From Enterobacter wuhouensis (lineage in GTDB: Bacteria > Pseudomonadota > Gammaproteobacteria > Enterobacterales > Enterobacteriaceae), in contig NZ_SJOO01000001.1 in the NCBI RefSeq assembly GCF_004331265.1, positions 744,001 through 808,000 of the forward strand: a stretch of 64,000 bases of DNA, written 5' to 3'. How positions within the stretch are numbered: the first letter of the stretch is position 1; each line of letters starts with the position of its first letter. The position numbers were made by a program, and so were the translations under genes. The notes beneath the pieces were generated by a model. That model was given only the letters and a program-made list of their open reading frames with translations, had not been told where the DNA came from and made no database searches. Shown here in pieces: positions 8,551 to 17,431 of this stretch.

Positions 8551-9579
8551 ATGAAAACATTGCTCCCAACGTCTACGGCAGGCAGCCTGCCAAAGCCAAC
8601 CTGGCTTGCTCAACCGGAAACCCTGTGGTCGCCGTGGAAATTACAGGATCAAGAGCTACTGGCGGGTAAGCAGGATGCCCTTCGCCTGTCCCTGGACGAG
8701 CAGCTTCGGGCAGGTATCGATATCGTCAGCGACGGCGAGCAGACCCGTCAGCACTTCGTGACCACCTTTATTGAGCACCTCAGCGGTGTGGATTTTGAGA
8801 ACCGTCAGACCGTGCGCATTCGCAACCGCTACGACGCGAGCGTGCCCACCGTTGTCGACGCCGTGACGCGCCAGAAGCCGGTGTTCGTTGACGATGCAAA
8901 ATACCTGCGTCAGCTCACCGACAGGCCGATTAAATGGGCGCTGCCGGGCCCGATGACCATGATCGATACGCTTTATGATGCCCACTACAAAAGCCGCGAG
9001 AAGCTGGCCTGGGAATTCGCCAAAATTCTTAACCAGGAAGCCCGCGAGCTGGAGGCCGCCGGGGTCGATATTATTCAGTTCGACGAACCGGCCTTTAACG
9101 TCTTTTTCGATGAGGTCAACGACTGGGGCATCGCCGCGCTGGAGCGCGCCATTGAAGGGCTAAAGTGTGAAACCGCCGTACACATCTGCTACGGATACGG
9201 CATCAAGGCCAATACCGACTGGAAAAAGACCCTGGGTTCTGAATGGCGACAGTATGAAGAGGCCTTCCCTAAGCTGCAGACCTCGAACATCGACATTATT
9301 TCCCTGGAGTGCCACAACTCGCGCGTGCCGATGGATCTGCTGGAGCTGATCCGCGGTAAAAAAGTGATGGTAGGCGCGATCGACGTTGCCACGAATACGG
9401 TTGAAAGCCCGGAAGACGTTGCCGACACCCTGCGTAAAGCGCTGCAGTTTGTCGATGCGGACAAGCTCTACCCGTCGACCAACTGCGGTATGGCTCCCCT
9501 TTCCCGCCAGGTGGCCAACGGCAAGCTGAAGGCGCTCAGTGCCGGAGCCGACATCATTCGCCGCGAGCTTTCCCGCTAA
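8551..9579 (+). CDS. mesD: MesD folate-independent methionine synthase (MetE catalytic-domain type)
   Basis: A 342-residue protein equivalent to the C-terminal catalytic barrel of MetE, without its N-terminal folate-binding domain. The zinc ligands that activate homocysteine are visible: His211 and Cys213 in VHICYG, Glu253 in LECHNS and Cys312 in TNCGM. The barrel also carries SDGEQTR and QFDEP, typical of UROD/MetE-like folds. Linkage to mesX places it in the MesD group, which methylates homocysteine without methyl-tetrahydrofolate polyglutamate; its methyl donor is not known from sequence. It ends 3 nt from the convergent LysR gene, leaving no room for a terminator between them. Confidence 0.88.
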   Translation: MKTLLPTSTAGSLPKPTWLAQPETLWSPWKLQDQELLAGKQDALRLSLDEQLRAGIDIVSDGEQTRQHFVTTFIEHLSGVDFENRQTVRIRNRYDASVPTVVDAVTRQKPVFVDDAKYLRQLTDRPIKWALPGPMTMIDTLYDAHYKSREKLAWEFAKILNQEARELEAAGVDIIQFDEPAFNVFFDEVNDWGIAALERAIEGLKCETAVHICYGYGIKANTDWKKTLGSEWRQYEEAFPKLQTSNIDIISLECHNSRVPMDLLELIRGKKVMVGAIDVATNTVESPEDVADTLRKALQFVDADKLYPSTNCGMAPLSRQVANGKLKALSAGADIIRRELSR

Positions 9580-9582
9580 CCC

Positions 9583-10515
9583 TCAGGTTTGCCAGTACAG
9601 CGGCGTGCCGAAGCGCTCAATGTAATAATCAATCACCGCCCTGACGTTAAGGGGCGGATGCCGCGCGTTCGGATAAATCGCCGCAATAGTAAGCGGCTCC
9701 GTCGTAATAGAACACTCCAGCCCCGGCATGAGCGCCACCAGCTCGCCGCTTTTCAGCCTTTCGCTCACCATCCAGTCGGGGAATAGCACGATCCCCATCC
9801 CGCCCAGCGCGGCAATCAGCAGCGTTTCGGCGTTATTTGAGGTCATCAGCGGGGAAATGGGATAGTGAACCCACGCCTCGCCCGGCTGCCGAATCAGCCA
9901 TCGGTTAGGACCGGACGAGCCGCGATACAGAAGGCAGCGATGACGGTTAAGATCTTCCGGACCTTGAGGCGCGCCGTGTTTACGCACATAGTCCGGCGAG
10001 GCCGCCAGATGATAGAACTGCTGCCCGAATACGCGGGCGTGAAACGAGGAATCCGTGAGCGCGCCGATGCGGAAGATCACGTCAGCGGCGTCACGGTGCG
10101 GGTCGATAAAATCGTCGGTGAGCGTGAGCTCGATAGTGAGGCGGGGGTAACGTGCCGAAAGCGTGGGCAGACCCGGCGCAATGTGTCGTTGACCGAAGAA
10201 AACCGGGCCGTTGATACGCAGCGTGCCCGACGGCTCACTCGCGCGTTCGTCCAGCTCGCGCCTCGCATCCTCAAGATTCCCCGCCATTGCCCGGGCATAC
10301 TGAACGAAAAGATGCCCGCTTTCCGTCGGAATAATCGCCCGCGTGTTGCGATAGAAAAGCTGTTGCCCGAGGGCGTCCTCAAGCTGGTGGATGACGCGGG
10401 AAACCTGCGACGCCGAGATCCCCTCCCGTCTGGCAACCACCGAAAAATTCTGCGTTTCATAAACCGCGATAAAGATCATCAGCGCGCGAATGTTGATGTT
10501 TCCGACGTTAATCAT
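9583..10515 (-). CDS. LysR-family transcriptional regulator
   Basis: A 310-residue LysR regulator. The N-terminal winged helix-turn-helix is clear (SVVARREGISASQVSRVIHQ, about residues 25-44), followed by the substrate-binding domain of the CrgA/AaeR-like type (GTLRINGPVFFG). It is divergent from the two YdcZ-family membrane genes across about 100 bp, so these are its most likely targets. It is convergent with mesD. The effector is unknown. Confidence 0.9.
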   Translation of the reverse strand: MINVGNINIRALMIFIAVYETQNFSVVARREGISASQVSRVIHQLEDALGQQLFYRNTRAIIPTESGHLFVQYARAMAGNLEDARRELDERASEPSGTLRINGPVFFGQRHIAPGLPTLSARYPRLTIELTLTDDFIDPHRDAADVIFRIGALTDSSFHARVFGQQFYHLAASPDYVRKHGAPQGPEDLNRHRCLLYRGSSGPNRWLIRQPGEAWVHYPISPLMTSNNAETLLIAALGGMGIVLFPDWMVSERLKSGELVALMPGLECSITTEPLTIAAIYPNARHPPLNVRAVIDYYIERFGTPLYWQT

Positions 10516-10614
10516 TAATGCATATCCTGCACAGGTGTTTCCTACATTATGGCATTTTTCTCAATGATGATCGGACGTAATCTTCTGGACCTGGAAAAAG
10601 GTAGAAGAGGCATT

Positions 10615-11049
10615 ATGCACATCATTTTGATTTTACTGGTTATTGCCGGCGGCATGGGGTTGTCCATTGAAGCTGGCCTGCTGGGTCCGCTGGGCGCAGA
10701 GGTCGGCGACCTGTGGGCCGCGTTCAGCATTTTTAGCGTGGGGACGGGGCTGACGTTTTTACTGATGCTATTCTTCAGCCCGCGCAATAGCCCGTCGTTT
10801 TTTGCCCAGCCCTCGTGGCATTTGCTCGGCGGCGTGCTCGGCCCGGTCTACGTCATCATCCTCACCGTTGCCACTCCGGCCATCGGCATCGCTATGACCA
10901 TGATCGGCATTCTGGCGGGGCAGGTATTTAAAAGCCTGATCATCGACCACTACGGCCTGCTGGGTACGCCGCACCGCAGGATCGATACGAAACGCATTAT
11001 CGCGCTGGCGTTCATTATTGCCGCGCTTATTCTCGTGGCCCAGGGGTAA
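10615..11049 (+). CDS. YdcZ/DUF606-family membrane protein, first half of a pair
   Basis: A 144-residue inner-membrane protein with about five hydrophobic helices, of the YdcZ (DUF606) group within the DMT superfamily. The start is the ATG at 10615 (MHIILILLVIAGGMG), preceded by AGAGG at 5 nt spacing; an in-frame ATG 66 nt upstream has no such site. Proteins of this size usually work as dimers or paired with a second half-size subunit, and the next gene is such a paralogue. Substrate unknown. Likely controlled by the divergent LysR regulator. Confidence 0.82.
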   Translation: MHIILILLVIAGGMGLSIEAGLLGPLGAEVGDLWAAFSIFSVGTGLTFLLMLFFSPRNSPSFFAQPSWHLLGGVLGPVYVIILTVATPAIGIAMTMIGILAGQVFKSLIIDHYGLLGTPHRRIDTKRIIALAFIIAALILVAQG

Positions 11050-11053
11050 CGTT

Positions 11054-11512
11054 ATGACCGTAATTATGATTATGCTAGCCGTTATCGGCGGCGCGACGCT
11101 GAGCGTTCAGGCCGCCATTAACGGGCAGTTAGGCAACAGCGTGGGCGTATTTAAAAGCGCGTTTCTGACCTTTTCAGTGGGCGCGCTGGTAACCGCCCTG
11201 CTCATCTTCTTCTTTGAGCCGAAACAGGCGGTTAGCCTGATGGACGTGCCGAAGTGGCAGCTGCTGGGCGCGCTGTGCGGCGTGCCGTACATCGTCGTGA
11301 TGGTGCTCGCCGTACAGCGCATCGGCACCGCGGTTGCCACGGTGGCGGTCATTCTGGGTCAGCTCAGCATGAGCATGCTGATTGATAACTTCGGCTGGCT
11401 GAACAACGAAGCCATTCCGTTTTCAACGAGCCGCCTGGCCGCCGTTCTCTGCCTGAGCATTGCCCTGTACTTCATCTACTCCAGCAATAAATCCCGCCCC
11501 GCCAGCGACTAA
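11054..11512 (+). CDS. YdcZ/DUF606-family membrane protein, second half of a pair
   Basis: A 152-residue paralogue of the preceding gene with about five membrane helices (MTVIMIMLAVIGGATLSVQA; internal GALCGVPYIVVMVLAVQRIG). The start is the ATG at 11054, with AGGGG overlapping the previous stop region 4 nt away, so the two are translated from one mRNA. Together they probably form a heterodimeric small-molecule exporter. It ends one base from the convergent lipoprotein gene at 11514. Confidence 0.82.
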   Translation: MTVIMIMLAVIGGATLSVQAAINGQLGNSVGVFKSAFLTFSVGALVTALLIFFFEPKQAVSLMDVPKWQLLGALCGVPYIVVMVLAVQRIGTAVATVAVILGQLSMSMLIDNFGWLNNEAIPFSTSRLAAVLCLSIALYFIYSSNKSRPASD

Positions 11513-11513
11513 A

Positions 11514-12041
11514 TCACGCTTTACGGGTAAAGAAGAGCGTCACCGTGGCGACGGTGACGCCAAATTTCTTCATTTCGGTTTTATTGAACAGGTGCGTTCC
11601 GTCCTGCAGGTACATCCAGTCGTCGAAGTGCAGCAGCCAGGTTTTACCGTCAGCCTTGACGTTCATGCTGTAGCGCCAGTTGAAGGCGTTCCCCGCCGCC
11701 TGGCCGGAGGCGACGCCTTCGATATCGCCTGCCGTCCCTTCATAGCGGTCTGCCGCCACGCGGCGGATATGCCAGACGCGCTGCTGTTTTTCGCCGTCGT
11801 CGTAGACAAAATGCTCGGTGAGGGTCAGCGTATCGCCAATGACGTCCCCGGCGATCTCAACGTGAAAGCGGCGGATCTGCTTCCCGCTGCGATCCTGCAC
11901 CATGCCCCACGCCTCGGTTTTACCCTGGAAATACGTGAAAATGTCCAGCGTCGGCTGCTGCTGACGGTACTCCGTTACCTCCGTGCTGCAGCCTGCCAGC
12001 AGCATCGTCAGGGCAAAGGCCGCGATCATAATACGTTTCAT
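11514..12041 (-). CDS. DUF3833 lipoprotein, last gene of lipid operon
   Basis: A 175-residue lipoprotein of the DUF3833 family. The signal peptide ends in the lipobox LLAGC, giving an acylated Cys at about residue 19, and the residue after it is Ser, which favours outer-membrane sorting. The start at 12041 is chosen because it overlaps the preceding stop by 4 nt (ATGA) and begins MKRIMIAAFAL. The beta-strand-rich mature part could bind a lipid. DUF3833 genes are commonly found with the chalcone-isomerase-like, Cfa-like and flavin oxidase genes seen here. Molecular role unknown. Confidence 0.8.
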   Translation of the reverse strand: MKRIMIAAFALTMLLAGCSTEVTEYRQQQPTLDIFTYFQGKTEAWGMVQDRSGKQIRRFHVEIAGDVIGDTLTLTEHFVYDDGEKQQRVWHIRRVAADRYEGTAGDIEGVASGQAAGNAFNWRYSMNVKADGKTWLLHFDDWMYLQDGTHLFNKTEMKKFGVTVATVTLFFTRKA

Positions 12042-12559
12042 TGTTGACCTCCGATGAGCTGCTGGCGCAGTTCGGGATATTGGGTACGGGGATCGAGCCA
12101 TATTGCCAGAAAACGCGTGCTGAACGCCGCTGACTGAAGTGGCCCGAGTGGAGTAAAAACTGCCTGCGCGGGAGCGCGATACCAGAACTGCCCCTGCCTG
12201 TTCTTAAGCACAAACGCCAGCTGTGAACCCGTCGTGACGTCCGGCCAGAGCGTCTCCAGCATGCGAAGCCACGCTTCGCTCTGCGGCTCTTGCTGCACAA
12301 TGCCCTGCGCCCGCCACTGGTCGCGCGTTGCCTCGACCAGCTCCTCGCGGTCGATATCGCGCGCGTAGGTAATAACCAGCGCACAATCTCCGTTTGCGCC
12401 TCCGTAGCGCCCGTCCGGCGTCAGCAGCTGCGAGGTGTAAACGGTGAACGGCCCCCAGGTGAGCGTGGCGCTTCCCACCTTTCGCCAGCCGAGCCAGTCG
12501 GCGGCGTATGTCGTTGAGGTGAAAACGACCATGCAGATCAACAGCAACACGGCTCTCAT
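12038..12559 (-). CDS. Chalcone-isomerase-like exported protein
   Basis: A 173-residue protein starting MRAVLLLICMVVFTSTTYAA, a signal peptide with probable cleavage after AYAA-type residues near 20. The mature sequence resembles the chalcone isomerase-like fold family of fatty-acid-binding proteins (YARDIDREELVEATRDQW; WPDVTTGSQLAFVLKNRQG). In plants and bacteria this fold binds fatty acids, so a periplasmic lipid-binding role fits the operon. The 4-nt ATGA overlaps at both ends show coupled translation. The family assignment is moderate. Confidence 0.7.
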   Translation of the reverse strand: MRAVLLLICMVVFTSTTYAADWLGWRKVGSATLTWGPFTVYTSQLLTPDGRYGGANGDCALVITYARDIDREELVEATRDQWRAQGIVQQEPQSEAWLRMLETLWPDVTTGSQLAFVLKNRQGQFWYRAPAQAVFTPLGPLQSAAFSTRFLAIWLDPRTQYPELRQQLIGGQQ

Positions 12560-13041
12560 TGTTGTCTCCCCATCAGCAGGTGGAAAAACAGCATCAGCAC
12601 CAGCCAGCCGGGCGCCATCCAGCTGACGACGATGAAGGTGGGCTCCAGAAACGCAATCGCGCCCAGCCGCTCCCCGATGAGGTAGGCCACCGGCCCGCCC
12701 GCGGTTGCCAGCAGCGTTAACATCCAGCCGGGCAAGGTCGTGGTATAGGTCAGGTGCGTCCAGACGACGGCAAACATCAGCCACAGCGCCATCATCCACA
12801 GGGGCATCAGCGAGTCGCCCGTAAAGGCAATCAGCCCCGTCACCGCCCAGAGGGCATCGAGCAGGCAGCCCGCGGCGGCAAGTAAAATGGCATACAGCCT
12901 GCGCGCAGGCGAGAGCATCAGGCAGGCGACGATCGCCAGCATGATCCAGATAACCAGACCGCGCTCGCGAAACAGCACCACCAGCGTCCAGTAGAGATCG
13001 AACGCAATCGCCATCAGGAACACCTGCCCGTAACGTCTCAT
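12556..13041 (-). CDS. DUF2878 inner-membrane protein
   Basis: A 161-residue, very hydrophobic protein with five or so predicted membrane helices (AIVACLMLSPARRLYAILLA; LMPLWMMALWLMFAVVW), matching the DUF2878 family. Charged residues are few and lie in short loops. It sits between the Cfa-like methyltransferase and the chalcone-isomerase-like protein, with ATGA overlaps on both sides. Its function is not known. A role in lipid handling or membrane anchoring of the pathway is inferred from position only. Confidence 0.75.
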   Translation of the reverse strand: MRRYGQVFLMAIAFDLYWTLVVLFRERGLVIWIMLAIVACLMLSPARRLYAILLAAAGCLLDALWAVTGLIAFTGDSLMPLWMMALWLMFAVVWTHLTYTTTLPGWMLTLLATAGGPVAYLIGERLGAIAFLEPTFIVVSWMAPGWLVLMLFFHLLMGRQQ

Positions 13042-14258
13042 ACGCGTTCCGCAGTCAGCTGAACCACGCTGATGGTGCGGGCGTTAAACCCGGCTTCACA
13101 GTAGCCAAAATAGTAAAGCCACATCCGGCGAAAGCGCTCGTCAAACCCCAGCGCTTCGATCTCCTGCCAGGCGTGGACAAAGCGCTGCCGCCAATGGGCC
13201 AGCGTGCGGGCGTAGTCCGGCCCCATGTCGAAAAGGTTGCGCACCACAAAATCGGTGTGGCGCGTCATCAGCTCGTTCATGGCGGTGATGCTCGGTAAAA
13301 AGCCGCCGGGAAAGATGTAGCGCTGGATAAAATCGACGCTTTTGCTGTAGGCGCGGTAGCGCTGGTCCTGAATGGTGATGGCCTGGATCGCCATGCGTCC
13401 TCCCGGGCGCAGCCGCGCCTGGCAGGTGCGGAAGAACGTCGGGAGATAGTTTTGCCCCACCGCTTCAATCATCTCAATCGACACCAGCTTGTCGTACTGG
13501 CCGGTCAGATCGCGATAGTCGCAGAGCAGCACCTCCACGCGGTCCTGCAGCCCGGCGCGGGCGATCCGCTCCGTTGCCCAAAGGTACTGCTCTTTAGAGA
13601 GCGTGGTGGTCGTTACCCTGCAGCCGTAATGACGCGCGGCGTACTCCGCCATCGCCCCCCAGCCGGTGCCGATTTCCAGCAGGTGGTCGTCCGGGGTGAG
13701 CGCAAGCTGGTCGCACAGGCGCGCCATTTTTGCCTGCTGGGCCGCCGTCAGATCCTGCTCCTCATGGGTAAACAGCGCGCTTGAATAGAGCAGCTCTTTA
13801 TCGAGGAAATGGGCGTAAAAGGTATTCCCCAGATCGTAATGGGCGGCAATATTGTCTCTCGCCTGCGCGCGCGAGTTGCGGCGCATCCAGTGGCGCAGAC
13901 GCTCAACCGGCCTGCCGAACAGGCGGAAGCCGTTTTCCAGCCGTCCGAGCACGTCACCGTTGAGGGCCAGGAGCTGCAGAAGCGGCGTAAGCTGGGCAGT
14001 TTCCCACTCGCCGTCCATCCAGGCTTCGGACGCAGCAAGGCTACCGCCCGTTAAGACGCGCCAGTAAACCCCCGGCGTCAGGACCTGAACATCAGCGTGT
14101 AGCGCAGCGGAGGGGTCGCCAAACTGAAAGGTTTGTGCCCCTTCACGCACGGTGAGCGATCCGCCTCGGATGCCGCTCAACAGGCGGAAAAGCAGCCAGC
14201 GCGCGACGCGAACGTTGCGCGGAATATCGGGTTCAAGCGCAAAGACGGGATCGGTCAT
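13038..14258 (-). CDS. Cfa-family fatty-acyl phospholipid methyltransferase, non-canonical
   Basis: A 406-residue SAM-dependent methyltransferase of the cyclopropane-fatty-acid synthase superfamily. The SAM motif [14 protein letters not shown] is at about 194-207, and YDLGNTFY and [11 protein letters not shown] are family blocks. Aligned by eye to E. coli Cfa, two of the bicarbonate ligands are replaced: Cys139 by Ser160 (YSSALF) and His266 by Gln292 (IQAIT). Glu239 (here Glu265), Ile268 (Ile294) and Tyr317 (in DYARTL) remain. It may therefore add a methyl group to an acyl double bond without closing a cyclopropane ring. It is a central gene of the eight-gene operon. E. coli-type cfa would be elsewhere. 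Confidence 0.88.
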   Translation of the reverse strand: MTDPVFALEPDIPRNVRVARWLLFRLLSGIRGGSLTVREGAQTFQFGDPSAALHADVQVLTPGVYWRVLTGGSLAASEAWMDGEWETAQLTPLLQLLALNGDVLGRLENGFRLFGRPVERLRHWMRRNSRAQARDNIAAHYDLGNTFYAHFLDKELLYSSALFTHEEQDLTAAQQAKMARLCDQLALTPDDHLLEIGTGWGAMAEYAARHYGCRVTTTTLSKEQYLWATERIARAGLQDRVEVLLCDYRDLTGQYDKLVSIEMIEAVGQNYLPTFFRTCQARLRPGGRMAIQAITIQDQRYRAYSKSVDFIQRYIFPGGFLPSITAMNELMTRHTDFVVRNLFDMGPDYARTLAHWRQRFVHAWQEIEALGFDERFRRMWLYYFGYCEAGFNARTISVVQLTAERV

Positions 14259-14977
14259 GAGCGTTCACTCCTGCTGACGGGATGGTTATGCAGCGGCACG
14301 CGCTTGAGCCACAGCCTCAGCGCCTGCCAGTAAATGGCGAAAACGGTTTTGAGCGTCATCAGCGGGATCCGCACCAGCATCCGCCGCAGCGACGCGCGCG
14401 TAAGCGGCTCCCGGCGAAGCGCCAGCGTGGCGTCAAACACCTTCGTCTCCTGATGGTTCTCAATATGCATGTTGAGGGTGTTATCTGGGCTGTTGAAGCG
14501 CCAGTGGTAAACCATCTCCATCGGGTTAAACGGCGAGACGTGGAACGCTTTTTCCGTTGGCTGCGCGTTCTGCCCGTTCACCGCGTAGTAATGCCGCTCG
14601 TTCCAGGGCGTATTGCGCACCTCGGCGAGCACCCAGCGCAGGCTTTCTGCCCGGTCATAGCAGTAGTAAAAATTGACCGGATTAAAATGAAAGCCGAAGT
14701 AGCGCAGCTGCGTCAGGAGCATCACGCGCCCGTCCGGGCGCTCGCCGGTCAGGCTCTGCAGGCGCGCAAGCACGTTCGCCTTTAGCGGCGCGCCCAGCGG
14801 GTAATCCGCATCGTAGAACGAGGCGGCGGCAAACCGGTTGCGGCGCACGCCAGCGGCGGGCAGCGCAGCAAGCTCGTCGAGATCCAGCCAGGCCATAAAG
14901 ATGGTGTAGGTAAAGTCGTGCGCTTTCGGCTGCAGCCGGCGGTGGCGCAGCGCGCCGTGATAAAGGCAGCTATTCAT
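14255..14977 (-). CDS. DUF1365 protein
   Basis: A 240-residue DUF1365 protein. The family block [13 protein letters not shown] and [10 protein letters not shown] are diagnostic. The start at 14977 ([14 protein letters not shown]) lies 2 nt downstream of the preceding stop and matches the usual family N-terminus. DUF1365 genes accompany flavin amine-oxidase-like and Cfa-like genes in many proteobacteria, including the singlet-oxygen-responsive set of Rhodobacter sphaeroides. Its activity is unknown; a role in acyl-chain modification is inferred. It overlaps the Cfa-like gene by 4 nt. Confidence 0.88.
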   Translation of the reverse strand: MNSCLYHGALRHRRLQPKAHDFTYTIFMAWLDLDELAALPAAGVRRNRFAAASFYDADYPLGAPLKANVLARLQSLTGERPDGRVMLLTQLRYFGFHFNPVNFYYCYDRAESLRWVLAEVRNTPWNERHYYAVNGQNAQPTEKAFHVSPFNPMEMVYHWRFNSPDNTLNMHIENHQETKVFDATLALRREPLTRASLRRMLVRIPLMTLKTVFAIYWQALRLWLKRVPLHNHPVSRSERS

Positions 14978-14978
14978 C

Positions 14979-16238
14979 TCAGTTGCCCTCCTCTGCCGCC
15001 AGACCGTGCACCACGTCCAGCGCGCTGCGCACGCCGTCTTCGTGAAAACCGTTGTACCAGTACGCGCCGCAGAACCAGCTCCGGTTATGGCCGTTGATCT
15101 CGCCGCGACGCGCCTGCGCGCGCCAGCTTTTAGGATTGAACAGCGGGTGTTCATAGACAAAGCGCTTCAGGACGAAACGTTCATCCACCGGCGTTTCAGG
15201 GTTCAGGGTGACGCAGAACAGCGGGCTTCCGGCGGGCAGCCCCTGCAGAATATTCATGTTGTAGGTGACGCAGGCGCTGGCCCGATCCCGCTCGCTCAGG
15301 CGGTAGTTCCAGCTCGCCCAGGCGCGCTCGCGCACCGGCAGCCAGCGTTTGTCGCTGTGTAGCACCACCTCGTTGCGCTGCCAGCCAATATCCCCCAGCA
15401 CCTCACGTTCTGCGGGCGTCGGATCGTCCAGCATCGCCAGCGCCTGCCCGGAATGGCAGGCAAAGATCGCCCGATCGAAGGTGTGGCTTTCGTTGTCCAG
15501 CCGGATCGTGACGCCCCGCTCGTCGCGGCTCACCCGCTGCACGGGCGCGTTCAGGCGTAACGTTACGCGGTTTCCGAGCTTGTCGAGCATCGCGCGGATG
15601 TACTCCCGCGATCCGCCGGGCACCACGTACCACTGCGGACGGTGGGTGACGTCGAGCAGGCCGTGGTTTTCGAAGAAACGCAGGAAAAGCGGCAGCGGGA
15701 AGCGCTTCATCTCCTGCAGCGACGACGACCAGATGGCCGCCCCCATCGGCAGAATGTAGTGACGCGCGAAAAACGGCGTAAAGCGATGCCGTTCGAGAAA
15801 GGTCTCCAGCGTGGCGTGGGGATCAACGTTCGCCGCCAGCACCTGTTTCGCCAGCCGGTTAAAGCGCACGATCTCCTTCAGCAGCGACCAGAACGCCGGG
15901 TTCACCAGATTACGACGCTGGGCAAACAGCGACGTCAGGGTGTGCCCGTTGTACTCCAGCCCCGTCTTCGGATTGTGCACCGAAAAGCTCATCTGCGTTT
16001 TCTGCCCGCTGATGCCCAGCTCGCTGAGCAACCCCATAAAGCGCGGATAGGTGCGATCGTTGTAGACGATAAAACCGGTGTCTATGGCGTAGTACGCCTG
16101 CGGCGTGGAGACGTCTACCGTCGCGGTGTGTCCACCCGGCGTGGCTCCGGCCTCAAACACGGTGACCTGATGGTGGCCGGCCAGCCGCCAGGCGCAGGTT
16201 AATCCGGCAATGCCGCTGCCGATAATGGCGATGTTCAT
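14979..16238 (-). CDS. FAD-dependent amine-oxidase-like oxidoreductase
   Basis: A 419-residue flavoprotein. The N-terminal dinucleotide fold [15 protein letters not shown] with the downstream Glu of VFEAG is the FAD-ADP site, and GGHTATVD follows as in amine-oxidase/desaturase relatives. C-terminal [18 protein letters not shown] is typical of the group annotated as NAD/FAD-binding protein next to DUF1365. A role as an acyl-lipid desaturase or oxidase in the same pathway as the Cfa-like enzyme is inferred. It overlaps the SDR gene by 4 nt. Confidence 0.88.
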   Translation of the reverse strand: MNIAIIGSGIAGLTCAWRLAGHHQVTVFEAGATPGGHTATVDVSTPQAYYAIDTGFIVYNDRTYPRFMGLLSELGISGQKTQMSFSVHNPKTGLEYNGHTLTSLFAQRRNLVNPAFWSLLKEIVRFNRLAKQVLAANVDPHATLETFLERHRFTPFFARHYILPMGAAIWSSSLQEMKRFPLPLFLRFFENHGLLDVTHRPQWYVVPGGSREYIRAMLDKLGNRVTLRLNAPVQRVSRDERGVTIRLDNESHTFDRAIFACHSGQALAMLDDPTPAEREVLGDIGWQRNEVVLHSDKRWLPVRERAWASWNYRLSERDRASACVTYNMNILQGLPAGSPLFCVTLNPETPVDERFVLKRFVYEHPLFNPKSWRAQARRGEINGHNRSWFCGAYWYNGFHEDGVRSALDVVHGLAAEEGN

Positions 16239-16954
16239 GACCGCACCATCCTGCGCAGGAGCGCATTCTGCATAAACGCGGGTAGCCCTGACAGCAGCCG
16301 TAAAATCAGGCCAAACCCGGTGGGGAATCCAATGTGTTTTTTATTTTTCTCCAGCCCGGCACGAATCGCCTTCACCGCGTCTTCAACGCTCACCTTTCCC
16401 GGCATGGCGAAATCATTTTTTTGGGTCAGCGGCGTATCGACAAATCCGGGTGAAACGACGGTCACGCCGATCCCTTTCGGTTCCCAGTCGAGGCGCAGCG
16501 TTTCGGCGAACCAGGTTAAGGCGACTTTCGACGCGCCGTAGGCTTCGGCTCGCGGGAAGTGCAGCCAGTGCGCCATCGAGCTGACCAGGACCACGCGGTT
16601 GCCCGCCGCCAGCTGCGGCTGAAGCGCGGCCAGGCAGTTAACCGGGCCGAGGACATTGGTGGTCATCACCCGCTCCACCAGCGCGGCATCCACCACGCCG
16701 CGGTCGAAGTATTCGCAGGTTCCGGCGCAGAGGATGACCGTATCGGCATACAGCCCCGTCAGGGCCTGGCGACAGGCGTCCCTGTCCGTCATATCGAACA
16801 GGCGCACGGTGATGTTGGGGCTGTGCTGATGCAGGGCTTCAAGACGCGACGGATCGCGCCCGCAGGCAATGACGTGATAGCCGTCATCCGCATAGGACCT
16901 CGCCAGCCCGGCGCCAATGCCGGAGCTCGCGCCGGTGATAAGTATCGTATTCAT
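16235..16954 (-). CDS. Short-chain dehydrogenase/reductase
   Basis: A 239-residue SDR. The cofactor motif TGASSGIGAG is at residues 7-16, CAG in the NNAG position, a Ser at VSSMAHW and the catalytic YGASK. The basic residue after the glycine loop region (ACGRDPSR) suggests NADP(H). The C-terminal LLSGLPAFMQNALLRRM is hydrophobic and may associate with the membrane. Substrate unknown; by context an oxidised acyl or lipid intermediate. ATGA overlaps on both sides. Confidence 0.9.
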   Translation of the reverse strand: MNTILITGASSGIGAGLARSYADDGYHVIACGRDPSRLEALHQHSPNITVRLFDMTDRDACRQALTGLYADTVILCAGTCEYFDRGVVDAALVERVMTTNVLGPVNCLAALQPQLAAGNRVVLVSSMAHWLHFPRAEAYGASKVALTWFAETLRLDWEPKGIGVTVVSPGFVDTPLTQKNDFAMPGKVSVEDAVKAIRAGLEKNKKHIGFPTGFGLILRLLSGLPAFMQNALLRRMVRS

Positions 16955-17385
16955 GATTTCACCCTGCGCTTCACGCCGCGCACCGCCCAGCCGAGTACGG
17001 GAAGATGTTCATAGATCATCTCTCCGGCGTCGTAGTAATCCCGCTGACGGACGATCAGATCGTTTTCGACGTCCACCACCGAACAGCCCGGTAGCTCAAG
17101 CTTCTCTCCCCCGGCAATGCGCGGATGCGACCAGTGCATCGTCCAGGTGACGACAAAACGGCGTTCGTTACTCAGCGGGGGATCGATGGAAAAACGGCAG
17201 TTTTCCACGTTAGCCAGCAGATGGGTAAAGTAGCGCTGGATCGCAAATAGCCCATTATGCTCACCGAACGGGTCGATAAGCGTGGCTTCGGGGTCATAAA
17301 GCCCCGCCAGCGCCGACGGTGGCTGGCTATCCAGCGCGGTGTAGTAATCAACAAATCGACTGATGACGGTGGGCAACGTGCTCAT
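16951..17385 (-). CDS. NTF2/SnoaL-like protein, first gene of lipid operon
   Basis: A 144-residue cone-shaped NTF2-fold protein (SRFVDYYTALDSQPPSALAGL; YDPEATLIDPFGEHNG; YYDAGEMIYEHLPVLG). Such proteins are either small isomerases/hydratases or ligand-binding partners, and no catalytic residue can be assigned here. It opens the eight-gene leftward operon. A promoter with a good -35 box lies about 45 bp upstream, and AGGAT is at SD distance from the ATG. Members of this group are found next to SDR, flavin oxidase and Cfa-like genes in Vibrio and Pseudomonas. Confidence 0.82.
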   Translation of the reverse strand: MSTLPTVISRFVDYYTALDSQPPSALAGLYDPEATLIDPFGEHNGLFAIQRYFTHLLANVENCRFSIDPPLSNERRFVVTWTMHWSHPRIAGGEKLELPGCSVVDVENDLIVRQRDYYDAGEMIYEHLPVLGWAVRGVKRRVKS

Positions 17386-17431
17386 GGGTCACATCCTGGC
17401 TGTAAACAACGTGGCGTAATCGCATAATTAA

